Counted from the stretch's first letter, positions 39,577-55,200 are shown. The stretch: 64,000 nucleotides of DNA from Alnus glutinosa (GCF_958979055.1 NC_084897.1:26872628-26936627), one strand, 5' to 3'. Numbers and translations are program-made. Notes: generated by a model from the sequence alone, not told the origin.

Positions 39577-40140
39577 CTGACACAAATCCATGAAAACATT
39601 AATTTCAGTTAGTCCAAAAAAAATTTGGCATTATAACGGCTGTAAAATGGACTATTCAAAATTTTACAATATCAAGAAAACACAACCCAAACATATAGAG
39701 AACCAAATAGACATAATCTCAACCCAACTAATAGTATATTTTGAGAAAAAAATACATATTAAACTCAAAATAGTAAACACCTAACAACAACCTATTTTAA
39801 GCAAGAAAACTTAAAATAAGGTAGGAAAAGAGTACAAGAATATACCTGGGGTGGAGATAAAATCCAAAAACAACACGTGCACGTGAGAACTATGCATAAA
39901 AAGTACTAGAAAAACGCACAAGACGACAAAACAACACAAAAGGAGGCCAAAAAGTGAGCTGTGGCGCGGGGAGAAAACGATTTAACCCTACAGGGTTCAC
40001 CGTCCGGACGGAACATAAGGTTTTTTTTAAGGTGATGTGGCAAAAAGGTTGATGTGGCACCAATGGATATAAAAAATTTGGATGGAAAACTCACGGAAGC
40101 ACCCATTTCAAATCCACGAAGAAATTATAGAGTGAAAGTT
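36899..40140 (-). mobile_element. Unclassified retroelement-like insertion encoding a plant transposon protein
   Basis: It starts 'tgatgggtaccaac' after the orphan GLR flank. It holds a non-coding part with many CGTCCGGACG-type palindromes (37623-38047, one more at 40001), then the plant transposon protein on minus (38488-39516) and an A run at 39530-39573. The right border is estimated from where array sequence resumes. No LTR pair or TSD was found. Confidence 0.5.
38488..39516 (-). pseudogene. Putative plant transposon protein (PF20167-like), damaged
   Basis: The minus frame starts with ATG at 39516 (MSLDNSPPRVRQRIEESIADRV) and meets a TAG at 39364-39366. It continues MLLENNWEYLYNCACEAFPRLVQEFYGHMIV, DDDRG, VRGQTILIDPQLISFVIGVPVQ and FLHDFFGTRP. 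After a shift it reads, at 38820-38488, VPDILDSEPRSRIPDP, LMKSNAQLQ, a Pro/Ser-rich linker and a coiled-coil-like MTSMSALQREVNLIGERVEQSQ end with an acidic tail. This is the layout of the poorly understood plant transposon protein family often found in gag-like position. Catalytic residues are not known. Stop and frameshift make this copy inactive. Confidence 0.65.
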
Positions 40141-40969
40141 AATTTTTAAAAAATGAGTAACTGATTTCAAATCGTGCGTTGACTCAGGGATTTATCATAC
40201 ATTTACCCTTACATCATTGTCTTCCATTACTTACATGAGTGTAATTAATGTGTGAAATACAAGATTTAAGCATTCTAAAAATTGCAAAAGACATTTATAA
40301 TGATCACCCATTACTTAAGGTGGTGGTAGACCATTTTGATGGGTTGATAGAACAATTTGATATTAGCTAGTTTATGATGTTGTACAAAATGATAAATTTA
40401 AGTCAAAGGAAAAGACTTTAATGATATTATTGAAAAAATGGATGAAATAGATAAGAAGCAATGGGAAGATGGTGGTTAATTTGTTCAATTGGTAATTATT
40501 CTTCTCTTCACATTGGGGAATGCCAATTAGCACCATTTTTGGATAAATTATGATAAAGGCTAATCTTATTCAGACAATAAACCCATTTTTATGCTTCCAC
40601 ATCAAAGTAAGATATAGTACTTCATTCTTTTTTTTCTTTCATTTAATGCCTATTGGTGTTCCAAAAGTACATTTTCGAAGTCCCAGGGAGGAAGATGCAT
40701 CTTGGGTTGATGTATAGTGCGTCTTGTCAGATATATTGGGTCACATGGGATTCCCCCATTCTCTCCCCCGATCGAGATATCCTCTCTTTCGCCTAAGAAA
40801 GATTGATTGAATCATCAAAAATTTGGAGCGTGAAGTGCAATTATACTTATTTTGTTTTTTTGGAAGGGGTATCCAGATTAATATTATCAATTAGAATAAT
40901 TTATGGATTAGAATAATTTATAGTTGGCTCAATTGGACCAATAAAATGAAGTATCCAAGCTCCGTTTAA
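40141..40969. other. Array intergenic DNA, no gene seen
   Basis: 40370-40540 matches 34510-34720 (DNA upstream of GLR-C), so this is the far 5' side of the lost GLR copy or another duplicate. The rest is AT-rich and unrecognised. Confidence 0.5.
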
Positions 40970-41810
40970 TTAGAAAAAACCCAACCAAGAAAGGGAACAA
41001 GCAACAGCCGATCGCCCTAGCGCGAAAGCCGTTGCGCTAACGCTTACTAAAGTGCAGCCGTTTTCTTGCTTACCTTGAATCGCACACCTTAAAGCTCTAG
41101 TTTTGGGCAATCAAAATAAGGCCATGAAGAGGGTCTTTTCCAATTTCCAGTTGCAGTTGACAAAAGTGCGGGCAATGGGGAGTATTGAATCCAAAGAATT
41201 AGTTACAGGGGATTCGCTTAAAGCAAAGAGGCTACGAATGACCCATAGCAGAAGAAGAAGAGCTAAAGCTAACACGGGCGGAAGCCCCCATTCCTCAATT
41301 GATTAACTGATTGCGTTTATGAAAGACTAAGAAATTACTACTCTATTTGGGCAGACTCTTTATCTGTCTTATACGAAAGAAAGGCTAAGTCAAGAAGTCA
41401 GTAGAGTAGCGGAGCTATTTCAGGGAGAAATACATCACTGAAACAGTATTCGCACCTTACTTGATTCATTCCTTCCACCTGAAGCCCTGCTGCCTGCCTG
41501 GGATGAGCGTCCTCTGATCTAAGTACGAGCTCTTGTTTGTTTTTTGGTAATGACCTAGCTTAACCCCGATTGCTTAAGGCTTAATACAGTCATGTTGGAT
41601 CTCCTATTCGTACTGCTACCAGGAAGAGAAAGACTGATAGTGACAACTCAACCTAATGAGACATCTCTTATTTACAGAACTGTGCCAACGTGTGCCTACA
41701 TTGTTAGTATATTTGATTTACCAGTTCCAGGAAGAGAGATTTTTTGAATAGAAAGAATGAAACCAATACCAGCTTATCGCCAACCGTGCTTCCTACCAAC
41801 TCTGCCAACA
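40970..41810. other. Possible organelle-derived (mitochondrial) insert
   Basis: Base composition and style change abruptly: higher GC, short words such as 'gcgcgaaagccgttgcgctaacgc' and 'gtgcagccgttttcttgctt' that resemble plant mitochondrial intergenic DNA. It contains a 67-codon frame (41103-41306) that is not recognised. The assignment is from memory of motif style only. Confidence 0.35.
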
Positions 41811-41835
41811 TGTATAAATATAAAAGTATCCATTA

Positions 41836-42872
41836 TGGGCTGGCAAAACGGGTCTGCGAGTCAACCCGTTTAAGCTAGACCCAAACGCGACCTGTTTATG
41901 TTAACGGGTCGGGGCTCCAGACACGACACCGCAATTTCAAGTGAACAATGCTGGAGTAGCTTCGGTTTGTTTGTTTGAGAACATCACCGATATTATTAAT
42001 TTTGCACCGGCTATGGTAATTACTTCATCGTCATGGCCATCTCTTCTTGCATTCTTATATACTTCAGACTTAATTTAGGAGGAAAAATAAATAAGACAGT
42101 GTGAATTAAGTATGAACTTTTATATGTTAATGGAATTTTTGTATAATTAGTACACCTTGATGAGTAATTACTTGTATGAGTGTTGCAGTCAAATAATCAA
42201 GTTCCAATAGGAAATCCCTAGAATCAGAAAGCCTGTCTCAATTGAACTAAAGTGGGACTTCACACTCGTAGCTCCACCCACTCCCTAGTCTCTACCCATT
42301 AATTGTCACACCTTTTGTTCGAACCTTCCAAATTTGCAAGGTGAACTCGATCATCTGACCGAGTTACGAAGCATGAACTATAACATCCCATTCTCAATTG
42401 TCCCTCCTATCTTTGATAGGACATAAACTTCTGGGGTTCAGTATATGCCACCCATTTCGCAGTACCACACCTTAAAGAGAGCATAGGGAAGATCATACCA
42501 ATAGCTTCCGTTGCTGGACGGTTACCCGCACCAAGACTAAGCTTCTACAATGTTTTGTGGGTCCAGCGGGAGGAAGAAGAAGAAGAAGAAAATGGAAGAA
42601 GAAGAGGGGGCGGCATGGCGCTAAAGGAAAAAGAAAAGAAGTTAGGGGTTTCTTTTTGTGTTTTCAGCTAATGCGTAATGCCTAATCCCATTTCCTTTTT
42701 TTAAAAACATGAAAAGAAAAAAAATCGTAATCGTGTCTGGCGGGTCACCCACGGATGACCCGTGACATGACCCGCCAGACCAAACTAAACGGGTCATAAA
42801 CGGGTCGACCCGTTTAAGGTAAACTCGAACCCGTTAATTTCGTGTCGGGTTGTGTCAAAATTGCCTGCCCTA
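41836..42872. mobile_element. hAT-type non-autonomous element, about 1.04 kb
   Basis: The ends TGGGCTGGCAAAACGGGTC and TTGCCTGCCCTA (inverse TAGGGCAGGCAA) carry subterminal 'aacgggtcgacccg' words at both sides. The imperfect 8-bp flanks are ATCCATTA (41828-41835) and ATCCATAT (42873-42880). The interior at 42200-42560 looks unlike the ends and may be captured DNA; no gene was recognised. Confidence 0.55.
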
Positions 42873-43544
42873 ATCCATATTATATATGTATGTATAAATA
42901 TAGAAGTATCCACGATACGCAAAGATTTTATGTCCCCTGAATAAGATGACAAGAAAAAATGGTTTTTTAGAACGTTTTCAGAATTAGAACTAAATCACAT
43001 AAGAATTAAATGGTATAATCAAATGAATGAAGTAAAAAGTGACATGTATTTCTTCCCATGGTTTGAACAAAATTATAAAGAAATAATTTGCTACCATCAT
43101 CATTTCATGTAAGACATTCAATACTTCATACTATGATAAACCATCTATATTCCACTCATATAAAGCATCAGGGGTATATGCGGCTGCAAAATGATAATGA
43201 AGTAATAATTACACAACCAGAAGCTAATGAAATCGAGACTAATACTTTATTCATTAATCTTATAAACAGATTAATCTTGGAAGGAGAAGAAAAAAAAAGA
43301 TTATTCTGAGATAATGGCTTATTCATGGCATAATCGCCAAGATTCATTTTAAGAACATAATTTGTTTTTCTTTCTTATACCAAAAGTAAAGAATAATGCT
43401 ACAAATTTAAATTACATTACCCAAAGAATGATGGTACTATAGGATTAAACTTCTTTTGTCAAAGTGTTTGTTTCTTTTCTACAGGTATACATATCCTTAT
43501 TTTTACAAAAACAAAATTATATCCCGCTTTCTTCACTAGAGTCA

Positions 43545-43870
43545 ATATATATATATAGTTGACTCAAAAGGTTAGGGTTAGGGTTGAATTTTCCAATCCA
43601 ATTTCATAAGTAGATCAAATGGGATCAAAATAAGCTATAAGTGAAGCTACTTGGCTCAATGTAATCCACTGCAACACATGCATCAATGAAACCTTTCACT
43701 TTCCTTTTTCCAAAAAATTCTAAAAATTAATGGATAATATTTATTTCGAGAAACAAACCAGAATTTGTTTGGGATCATGTCCACGATTATTCAAATTTGT
43801 AATGTATGTCCCGAAAAATGACAAAGATGTTACTAAAAATTTTCAACAAGACAAAAATATCTCAATAAAT
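43545..43870. pseudogene. IRE1 last-intron and exon-border remnant (third copy)
   Basis: Collinear with 34840-35150, including 'gagaaacaaaccagaatttgtttgggatcatgtccacg'. It again corresponds to IRE1 59760-59960 around the donor of the penultimate exon. The preceding 42873-43544 holds AT-rich DNA with no recognised gene. Confidence 0.55.
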
Positions 43871-43949
43871 TCATAAGGAACAAAAAAAAAAAAAAAAAAA
43901 AGTACACATACCCACCTCAAACTACCACACATTATCAGTGCTCCCCCAA

Positions 43950-45877
43950 TGACGCGGGACAGAATAATGATTATTCTGCATGCTATTCAATAGGCAGTTT
44001 GTAAAGAAGAAAACAGAAGAAAAAAAAAATTATCCCAAAACACAGAGACAATCTCTGAATTTCAATGAAAATATCAATAATCAGCAATCTCCAAAAAACG
44101 CCCACAAGCCGGATTAATATAGCTGAAAATTCGACCTTTAGTAGGGTTTTACCAAAAATAGCAAAACCCTAATAACCCTAATAAAACGAAATACAGAATA
44201 AAATAAGTAGGCTGCCAAAAATCTGGCCCAAATCGAGCTCAGAATCACCTCCTAAACAATAAATGAAAAGTTACCATAAATGGAAAAAAAAATATCTAAA
44301 ATTAAAAATATTCTTCAAATATTTTGTACGATTCTTTCCGTTCTCAAGCTGATCTTATTCAAGAAATGATCTTCAAATCTTGTGTCTAATTTTCTCCTGC
44401 ATCAGTCTCACTAGGTTGAAAAGAATTCGTCCTCGAATTCGAATCTTCTTTACCTCGATCTTTTAGATGGCAGATCAATTCATTCCATCCCGTATTTCTC
44501 AATACCAAAGTAACTTGAAACTAGAAGACAAACAAGTTGCAACCCATCACAACGATTGGCCTCACACTAAATTGAAATAAATCAATCTTCTCACGTCTTT
44601 CATTTATTTTCTCCAATTCACGCTCCCTAAAAGTCTTCAAAGAATTATCATTTCTTGACCACAAAAATTAAAATTGTCAGCTAACACGCCGAAACCAACA
44701 TCCAACTTATTATTAGTTGAATTTGATAGAAATCTTTCAATCCCAATGCAATCAACATAACTAATTTCCTCATTACTCAACTGAAATCCCTCGTTATGTG
44801 GACTTTCATCAAACACATGGTAATCATTGTTTTCTTCAATAAATTTTATTGCATCAACCAGAAAACTTACTTCATTCAATAAATCATCTTCGTCAGGATA
44901 GATGTCGTCATAAATTGTTGGAGAGACCCAATCTAAATCTACTACATATTTTTTCTCTTGATCATACGACAAAGAATCTCCCACAAGATCTTCATCATTG
45001 ATATCAATATCATAAGTTGGTGGAGAATCTCAATCCACAAATCCTTGTGAAGGATTTTCAACATCTTCATGTTCAACATCATCATGAACATCTCCATGTA
45101 TGAACTCCTCATCAACGAACTCGTCTTCTTGAAACTCTTCATCAACAAATTCTTCATCCCAACCACGTTGTTCCCAAACCAGAACAGGATTGTGATACAG
45201 GTTCTCGAAATTGGATTCTGAATTGCGACCGTCAATATCGCATCCATGTTTCGCGCCGTTAGATGTTGGGTTAACTCTGCAACTTGACTCTACAAATCCT
45301 CAATCATCACATCCTGAACGTTACGATCATAGTGCGGAGCTTCCTCATTTGGAACCTACCCACGACGACCACCAGCCATCGAAACTTATGAATAACTCGT
45401 CTCAGGAAAGTGCTGAAGCTTTGATACCAATTGACACCGAACAAAATAGTGATTATTCTGCAGGCTATTCAATAGGTAGTTTGCAAGGAAGAAAGCAGAA
45501 AAAAATTATCCCAAAACACAGAGACAATCTCTGAATTTCAATGAAAATATCAATAATCAGCAGTCTCCGAAAAACGCCCACAAGCCGAGCTAATATAGCT
45601 AAAAATTCGACCTTTAGTAAGGTTTTACCAAAAATAGCAAAACCCTAATAACCCTAATAAAACGAAATACATAATAAAATAAGTAGGCTACCAAAAATCT
45701 GGCCCAAATCGGGCTCAGAATCACCTCCTAAACAATAAATGAAAAGTTACCTTAAATGAAAAAAAAAAAAAAATATCTAAATATTCTTCAATTATTTTGT
45801 ACGATTCTTTCAATTCTCGGGCTGATCTTATTCAAGAAATAATCTTCAAATCTAGTGTCTGATTTTCTCCTGCATCA
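43950..45877 (-). mobile_element. Gypsy-type non-autonomous LTR retrotransposon, 1.93 kb, perfect TSD CCCAA
   Basis: LTRs at 43950-44404 (455 bp) and 45432-45877 (446 bp) are very similar, with TG...TGCATCA ends. CCCAA flanks both sides (43945-43949, 45878-45882). In minus orientation the 5' LTR (right copy) is followed by a PBS, TGGTATCAAAGC (initiator Met tRNA type, 45419-45430). The 3' LTR (left copy) is preceded by the gypsy pol-end/PPT sequence ('gaggacgaattcttttcaacctagtgagac'). The interior is only about 1 kb: a broken gag start and an acidic ORF. RT and integrase are absent, so it must have moved using another element's enzymes. Confidence 0.92.
44637..45380 (-). pseudogene. Gag remnant and acidic ORF inside the gypsy-type element
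   Basis: After the PBS the minus strand reads MAGGRRG-stop-VPNEEAPHYDRNVQDVMIEDL-stop-SQVAELTQHL, the usual start of gypsy gag polyproteins, with two nonsense codons. Further on, 44984-44637 is a 115-codon acidic frame (DEDDLLNEVSFLVDAIKF...), probably degraded gag spacer. Neither gives a functional product. Confidence 0.6.
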
Positions 45878-45882
45878 CCCAA

Positions 45883-46379
45883 ACTACTAGTTGTGTCAAT
45901 CTCTCTTATAAACTACTAAAACAATATCAATATCCCCTTCAAGGTCAACAAAAAGACAAAAAATAACTTTAAAAATTGTCAATAAGACAAAAATATCATT
46001 ATAAATTCAACAAAAAAAAAAACAACAACAACAAAAATAAAATGATCGCCTTGGTTTTTCATTTTTTTTCGTTTTTATTTTTGTTATTTTAAAAAATAAA
46101 AATAAAAATACTGTTTTTAGGGAAAAGAAATTGAAAAAAAAAAAATTAATTGTCTTGGTTTTTATTTTTTTTTTATTTTTTTATTTTTAGATTTTTTTTT
46201 TTTTAGTTTTTATTGTTTGTTCTAATTTTAAGATTTTTTATTATTATTTTATGAAGGATTTTGTAATTAGGGAGACATTGACATTGTTTTGGTAGTTTGA
46301 AAAGGGGGGAGGGGGGGTATGTGTATTTTTCCCAAGAAATCAAGGTGAAGGATCGGCTTTTATTAAAAAAAAAAATAGA
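45883..46379. other. AT-rich array DNA, no gene seen
   Basis: Duplicate of 35270-35815, confirming that the gypsy-type element landed in duplicated array sequence. Confidence 0.6.
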
Positions 46380-46600
46380 AAAATGCGAAATGAGTCAATG
46401 TGGTTGGCCAAAATTACAAATCGCTCCCTCTTGTATCAAAGTGAATTCAGAGATCCTTGGGGTATGCCAAAAAAATAATTTAGTCTCTAAAGTCAAATTC
46501 TGTTAAAACATTTGACGGATTCTGTTAGGTGCCACGTCTTCGCTAATAAAAGGACATGTGTTCCTCTTAATTAAAAAATATAAATATATTAAAAATATAA
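46380..46600. repeat. Repeat R, copy 5, truncated
   Basis: The left arm and first third of R ('gcgaaatgagtcaatgtgg' to 'gtgttcctcttaatt') are present, then a direct jump to GLR 3'-flank sequence ('actttggaaatttaagcagaggggg'). The GC-rich core, second arm and nearly all of unit U are missing. 46601-46853 is GLR-D 3' flank. Confidence 0.65.
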
Positions 46601-46853
46601 CTTTGGAAATTTAAGCAGAGGGGGATGGAGAAAAGAGATGCCTGGAATTACCTAAATATGCTCCGGTCCACATCACATTTCTATATTCGTTACAAATATT
46701 ATTACCATTAAGAAAATATTAATGTTAGATACTATATTTTTATCTTACAATTGTCTAATAATATTGACGTAGCACTTTAAATCAATCATTGGATCCTTAT
46801 TATTATTATTTTACTTAACAATGATTAATCTAATGATTAGTTACCTTCTTCCT

Positions 46854-50022
<3,169 letters not shown>

Positions 50023-51040
50023 GGTGGTCGCGCGTTTGCACTACGAAGACACCAAACAACCTAGTCATAAACGATGAAAATAAGCCAAGCTACGGATATA
50101 TGTTAAAACACAGACACCCACGTACAAACAGACATGAGACATGCATATATAAATGCGTGTATATATATATAAAGCCATGAATTAAGCAAATGCTTGAAAC
50201 TTAAAGTTACTCTTTGAAGCACGCAAGAAACGAGTACCTCTAAAAACTACTTTACAAGCTGCGAAGTTGAACGTTGAGTACTGCTTAGATGTATATATAT
50301 ATGCCTTTTTTCAATTTGTTGTGGCATAGCAGATCTTTATGGTCAAAGACATTTTAAAAGTGATATTATTTAACATTTTATCCTTTAAGACATATCATTT
50401 CAACATTTACCATATATATCACATTTCAATTTGTTGTGGCATAGCAGATATATATTTATGGTAGAAGACAGAGACAGAGTGATGCAAGCATGATGAGATG
50501 TTGGGAAAGGGGAACCTTGTGGATATGGACTCCAACACAATTGTGACCATTCGACTAGTCATTTTCCTCTTTCTTATCTTCCTTTAATTTCTCACCTCCA
50601 AACTTTATGGACATTGGATACTATACATAATAAGATCCTTGCCAAATATTTGCCCCTTTCACTTTCTGAAATTATAGCCACTTTTTTTTTTTTTTCCTTT
50701 TTTCTTTAAAGTTAAAGCTAAAGCTGAAATTTAAAGCTAAAAGCTAAAGCTAAAATTATAGCCACTTATTTGTGCTTCATGATATATTTACGTGTACTTC
50801 CTTTAGTCTTTTTCAATAATGCATTATGCTCGACTCCATCAATATTGATGTCATCTAGGTAATGCACTAGATGCATTATTGGGGAGATTTTCTTTTCTGA
50901 TTAAAAGAAACACCCCCCAATAATGCATCTAAGCCACTCCAATGATGTGCACTCCGTCCCGCCATCCCAATGGTTAATTGTCACCATTTATGATATCTAA
51001 ATTAACATCATCGAAATTTTCAGTTTTTGGAAATATAGGC
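50023..51040 (-). promoter_or_regulatory. GLR-D 5' flank
   Basis: Homologous to the other GLR upstream regions. The 5'-UTR acceptor (CGTAG|TGC) and donor (AGAG|GTACTC) are kept. A hairpin lies at 50870-50929. A local repeat of 'aaagctaaagct' occurs at 50708-50752. The homology stops at about 51038, where a MITE-like 'ggcaccatttggtaaatgg' begins. Confidence 0.5.
50870..50929. repeat. 60-bp hairpin in the GLR-D 5' flank
   Basis: Same length, loop (CTGATT) and position as the GLR-A hairpin. The arms read GATGCATTATTGGGGAG... and ...CCCCCCAATAATGCATC. Position 13 differs from GLR-A on both arms, so pairing is kept. Confidence 0.8.
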
Positions 51041-52211
51041 ACCATTTGGTAAATGGTTTTGTTGTAGAATTTATGTTTGAATAATAGTAAGAAGTGATTG
51101 ATGTGATATAAGGTATCAAAAAGTTTGGAATTGTTTTATAGAAACATGAAAAAGTTTTGTTTCGTAGTGAATTTTTTTATTTGAATAGTAATAAAAAATT
51201 TAAAAAAATTTAAAAAGTTAGAGCTATGGGGAAGTGAGATTTCGTTTCGGTGTATTAATAGAGTCTTGGATTTTGAATAGTTTTCTCCCTATTAATCTTT
51301 GAACTTCATATTTTGATGGTAAATTTCCCCCGAGTCGTCTCCTCTAGTAGATGTAAATTTGTTAAGCCAAACCACTTAAATCTTGATATCCTATGTGATT
51401 GATTTTGCTTTCTTCTTATATTTTGCATCTCACGAATTCTGAGAATTATAGTATATTTCCTAACAGACAATTACCCTTGGGTTGGGATTTCAATTTTTGT
51501 TGGATATTCGTGAGGACTGCTCAATGAATGTTAAAAATCACTCAAGCAAATATACCTAATTACTGGCATTAATAGTCACCATTATCACAAACTATATCAT
51601 GGTCACCAGAATTGAAACTTAAATTCAAGGTGACAAGAATATCATTAGGAGTTAAAAATGTTATTCTATTTTTTTCTTTTTCTTTTTCTAATTGATTGAA
51701 GGAAAATGTTACATGGAGGATCCTTACTAGTACTCCTGATCTCAAAAGAAGAAGTGACTGATCCTATAAAAGAAAAAGGGGTGGGCTCCCCAACAATAGA
51801 CTCAGAACAAACCAAAACAGTGCTAAATATATACAAAAAGTAAAAAATGAGACAAATAAATGACTTCGTCCTTTCAAGGAGCCGCACAAAGCGGTTATAT
51901 CAAAAAAAAAGAGGTACATAATAAAACAAACCTAACTATACCCCCACTTGAGATCAACAACAACCACCCTAAGGAGGCTGAAGTGGTAAAAGCACTGTAA
52001 AAGTTTGAAATTGAAACTACAGTAAAGAAAAGTACCAACACAAGGTCAAATACAAGAGTTTCCCCTAAAAACGTTGTTCTAGATCACAAGGATATTGGTA
52101 GGAGTTAAAAATTTATTCCAAAAATGTAAACTTATTGAAAGAACTAAATATAATTATTTAATTTATATTCTAACATGACCAACCAAAAAAATTAAAAAAG
52201 GGCTTTGCATA
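51041..52211. other. Intergenic DNA, no gene seen
   Basis: 51041-51300 resembles the AT-rich flank of the unclassified segment at 14230-14400. The rest has no recognised gene or repeat end. Confidence 0.5.
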
Positions 52212-52216
52212 TTTCC

Positions 52217-55200
52217 TGTGACGACCCCTTCTTTTTTTTTTTTATACAAACATAAAACGAGTCCTCACAGTGGCACGACTATGTGTCGCTCAACCAACAT
52301 ATGGCACATGCCCCATAACATGTACCCAATAATCAGAGTATAACATACATCTATCTATGCAGCGGAAAACATAAATCTGAATAGCGAAAATTACAACTTA
52401 CACATCTATCACAAATTAATTACAACAAATAGCCATTTAACACCTATCTGTTTGAGTCTTATTAACACTATAACAATAATGGCTTAACAAAGAATAAGTG
52501 ACACAAACATCACAAGCCATATCAAACCTATAAAATAGTGGACAACCCGTGGTCCGACAATTATAACTGTCGCGGCGAGCTTCAGTCATAATATCCCAAG
52601 CACACTGCTACCAACCCATCGACTATACCGAAGTACCTGCAGCCAAAGAAACATCATCTACACGGTTGTGGTGGTATCCACATCCGCATAGGTGAAAGAA
52701 TGAGTTCACCGCCTTAGCATGAAACACACTAAGACCTCAGTGGTATAAGACTGACTGAGTTTTCACAAAGAACCAACCTTTATTTTATTTTTAGTCGTGC
52801 GAGCACTATGTTAGCCACAATTTACCAACAGCTAATGCTGCAAACACCGACTATTCAGAAAACATTTAAAACATACTATATAGCTGTGAACATATGTAGA
52901 AGTTCCAATCTACCGTTTGGAAGATTCTACATATAGACCCCTCTATAATAATACTTTTCACCAGTCGCTTGGACATATGTGCACACGATCACTCCATCAC
53001 AGATTTCACGTATACACATAAGTCTTAAGCAAGGAACATGGCATCTTACTCTTCCATACTAGGATAACATCCGTCAACAAAACACTCGCAACACCATCTC
53101 TAATCGTATTTCAGCTTCGTGCCTTGACGTCAGTAGATCATGAGAGCACAAGAGTTAAACTCAATCATGCTAACACGTCTTTCCTGAAGAACAAGAACAG
53201 TCAACCTTCTTACTCATAGACATGCCATTACTCGCACCTGGGCAATCATGTATCCATGTACTTTCAAGTTCAATGTATGATATTAACACATGACTATCCG
53301 ATAGAAATATGCATAAGCGCTTTTCATTTAAGACACATATGCATACCAACACGTCTAGTAAAATCTACTCATAACATAAAAACATCACTCATTAAACAAT
53401 GCTATACATGATATGCATGACTGGGTCTACTGGGGCTTCTGTCCCCCACGATGCTGATAACTGTTGTTTTACTGTGTATCCTGCTCCTCTACTGTTGTAC
53501 TACTGTTGATGTATGCTCTATACTACATGCTCAATGTTCTGTGCTTGACCAGTATATATTTCACTACTGTGTCACGCTGAAATCATGCAGTTGTTAAATC
53601 ACGTCCTTTTAAAACTAAACAAATCCAGCATTTTATCCAACACTTTGAAATCATTCAAAACTTAGTTTCTTTATCAAATCTACACAGTTTCAACATGACA
53701 TGTTCTCAAACAATTTGCATAATTTAAATCTCAACCGCAGAACTTAACACTTTAAATCTAGTCAATACTTTTCACTCTTGCACTATCTCTTAAACATCAT
53801 TGATATAGTTTAAACATAATCGAAACTAATAAATCATCTCAAAACATATACATTTCATCATATAGTTGGTTCGGTTTCATATATATATATGAAACCGAAC
53901 CAACTATATGATGAACCCATTGAAGTCTCCAATTACAACACCATCCTGCAAACATTGGTAGCATTAGACTATGCTATTGAATTACATACTCTATGACATC
54001 CTAACTACCCGCGTGCTCACACGTCACATCACTCGCTTCTAAAGCTAGCTAGACACCTTAAGCTATTATTAAACTTACCATTGGTTTTTGGTTCCTATTG
54101 TATCTTGTTTATTATCATAAAATGTATTTACTCCTTTTACTAGCTCATTTATTATTGTTGCACCTCACCATCTATGTTAATCATTTTTATAGCGTGTTGC
54201 TTATTTACTAAGTTAACCATATATATTTAGCATGTATGCATGCATATGTATATACATATACATATACATATACAACTCTTAAACCTAACCGATGATATGC
54301 ACTAAAGCACTTAGTGTACATGGATAGGTGAATTAGGCAACAAGTCACCTTGTTGTCATTATTAACTATTAAGTCTTATAGTTAGTTTATCCGTTTAAGC
54401 TAAGTCTATTCAGCCCATATACGTATATATATGTACACATATATGTATAGAAGGCTTACCGAGCTAAGCACCGCTTCCTAACGCACTTAGGTACTTTATA
54501 ATACATAAATAAACGCATTAATTATCTACTTACACTAATAGATGAATTTGAAGCCTAGTTATGTATTTCCATAATATCATTATTTACCGAACTCATATTC
54601 ATGTATATGTCCATATATATATATACCCACACATGCAATGATTAACAAGCTTAGACCAAATCCATTAGTACACATAAACACTATGTGGATATGATTAAGC
54701 GAATTAGTTACTATGTTGTTGCACAACGAATTTATAATACACCTGTAGGTTCTATAAGTCTTCTAACTTATATTTGCAAACCTAGGGTTCATTGAGTAAT
54801 TTATAGTTCTTTAACATTCTTATTAATTACTAACCATTTTGTATAGTTTGTCTTTCATTCACTAAGTTAACAATATATATACATATATATTTTAGTCACA
54901 TACATGTACATGTATACATATATACATATATACATACAACACTTTAAGCTAATTCATTAAGTCTTTCAAACCTAGAACTTTAGTGACTTATACTTAAAGA
55001 TCATCTTAATGTCTTCAATTACATTAGCATAAATCCATAATCCATTTATATAATCACTTTACCTATTCATAAGTTTATTCTTTCTTTATACAAATGTATT
55101 TTATTTACTTGTTTATATTAATTTCTATCCATGCACGTTTTTATTATCATTACTCACATAGTGTCTCCATAATCAACTAATGCTAATGGAATATCTAACA

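Noticed and set aside
43088..43309. 73-codon plus frame with IKHQGYMRLQNDNEV
   Set aside because: No recognised family; possibly a degraded insertion, but not enough to call a gene.
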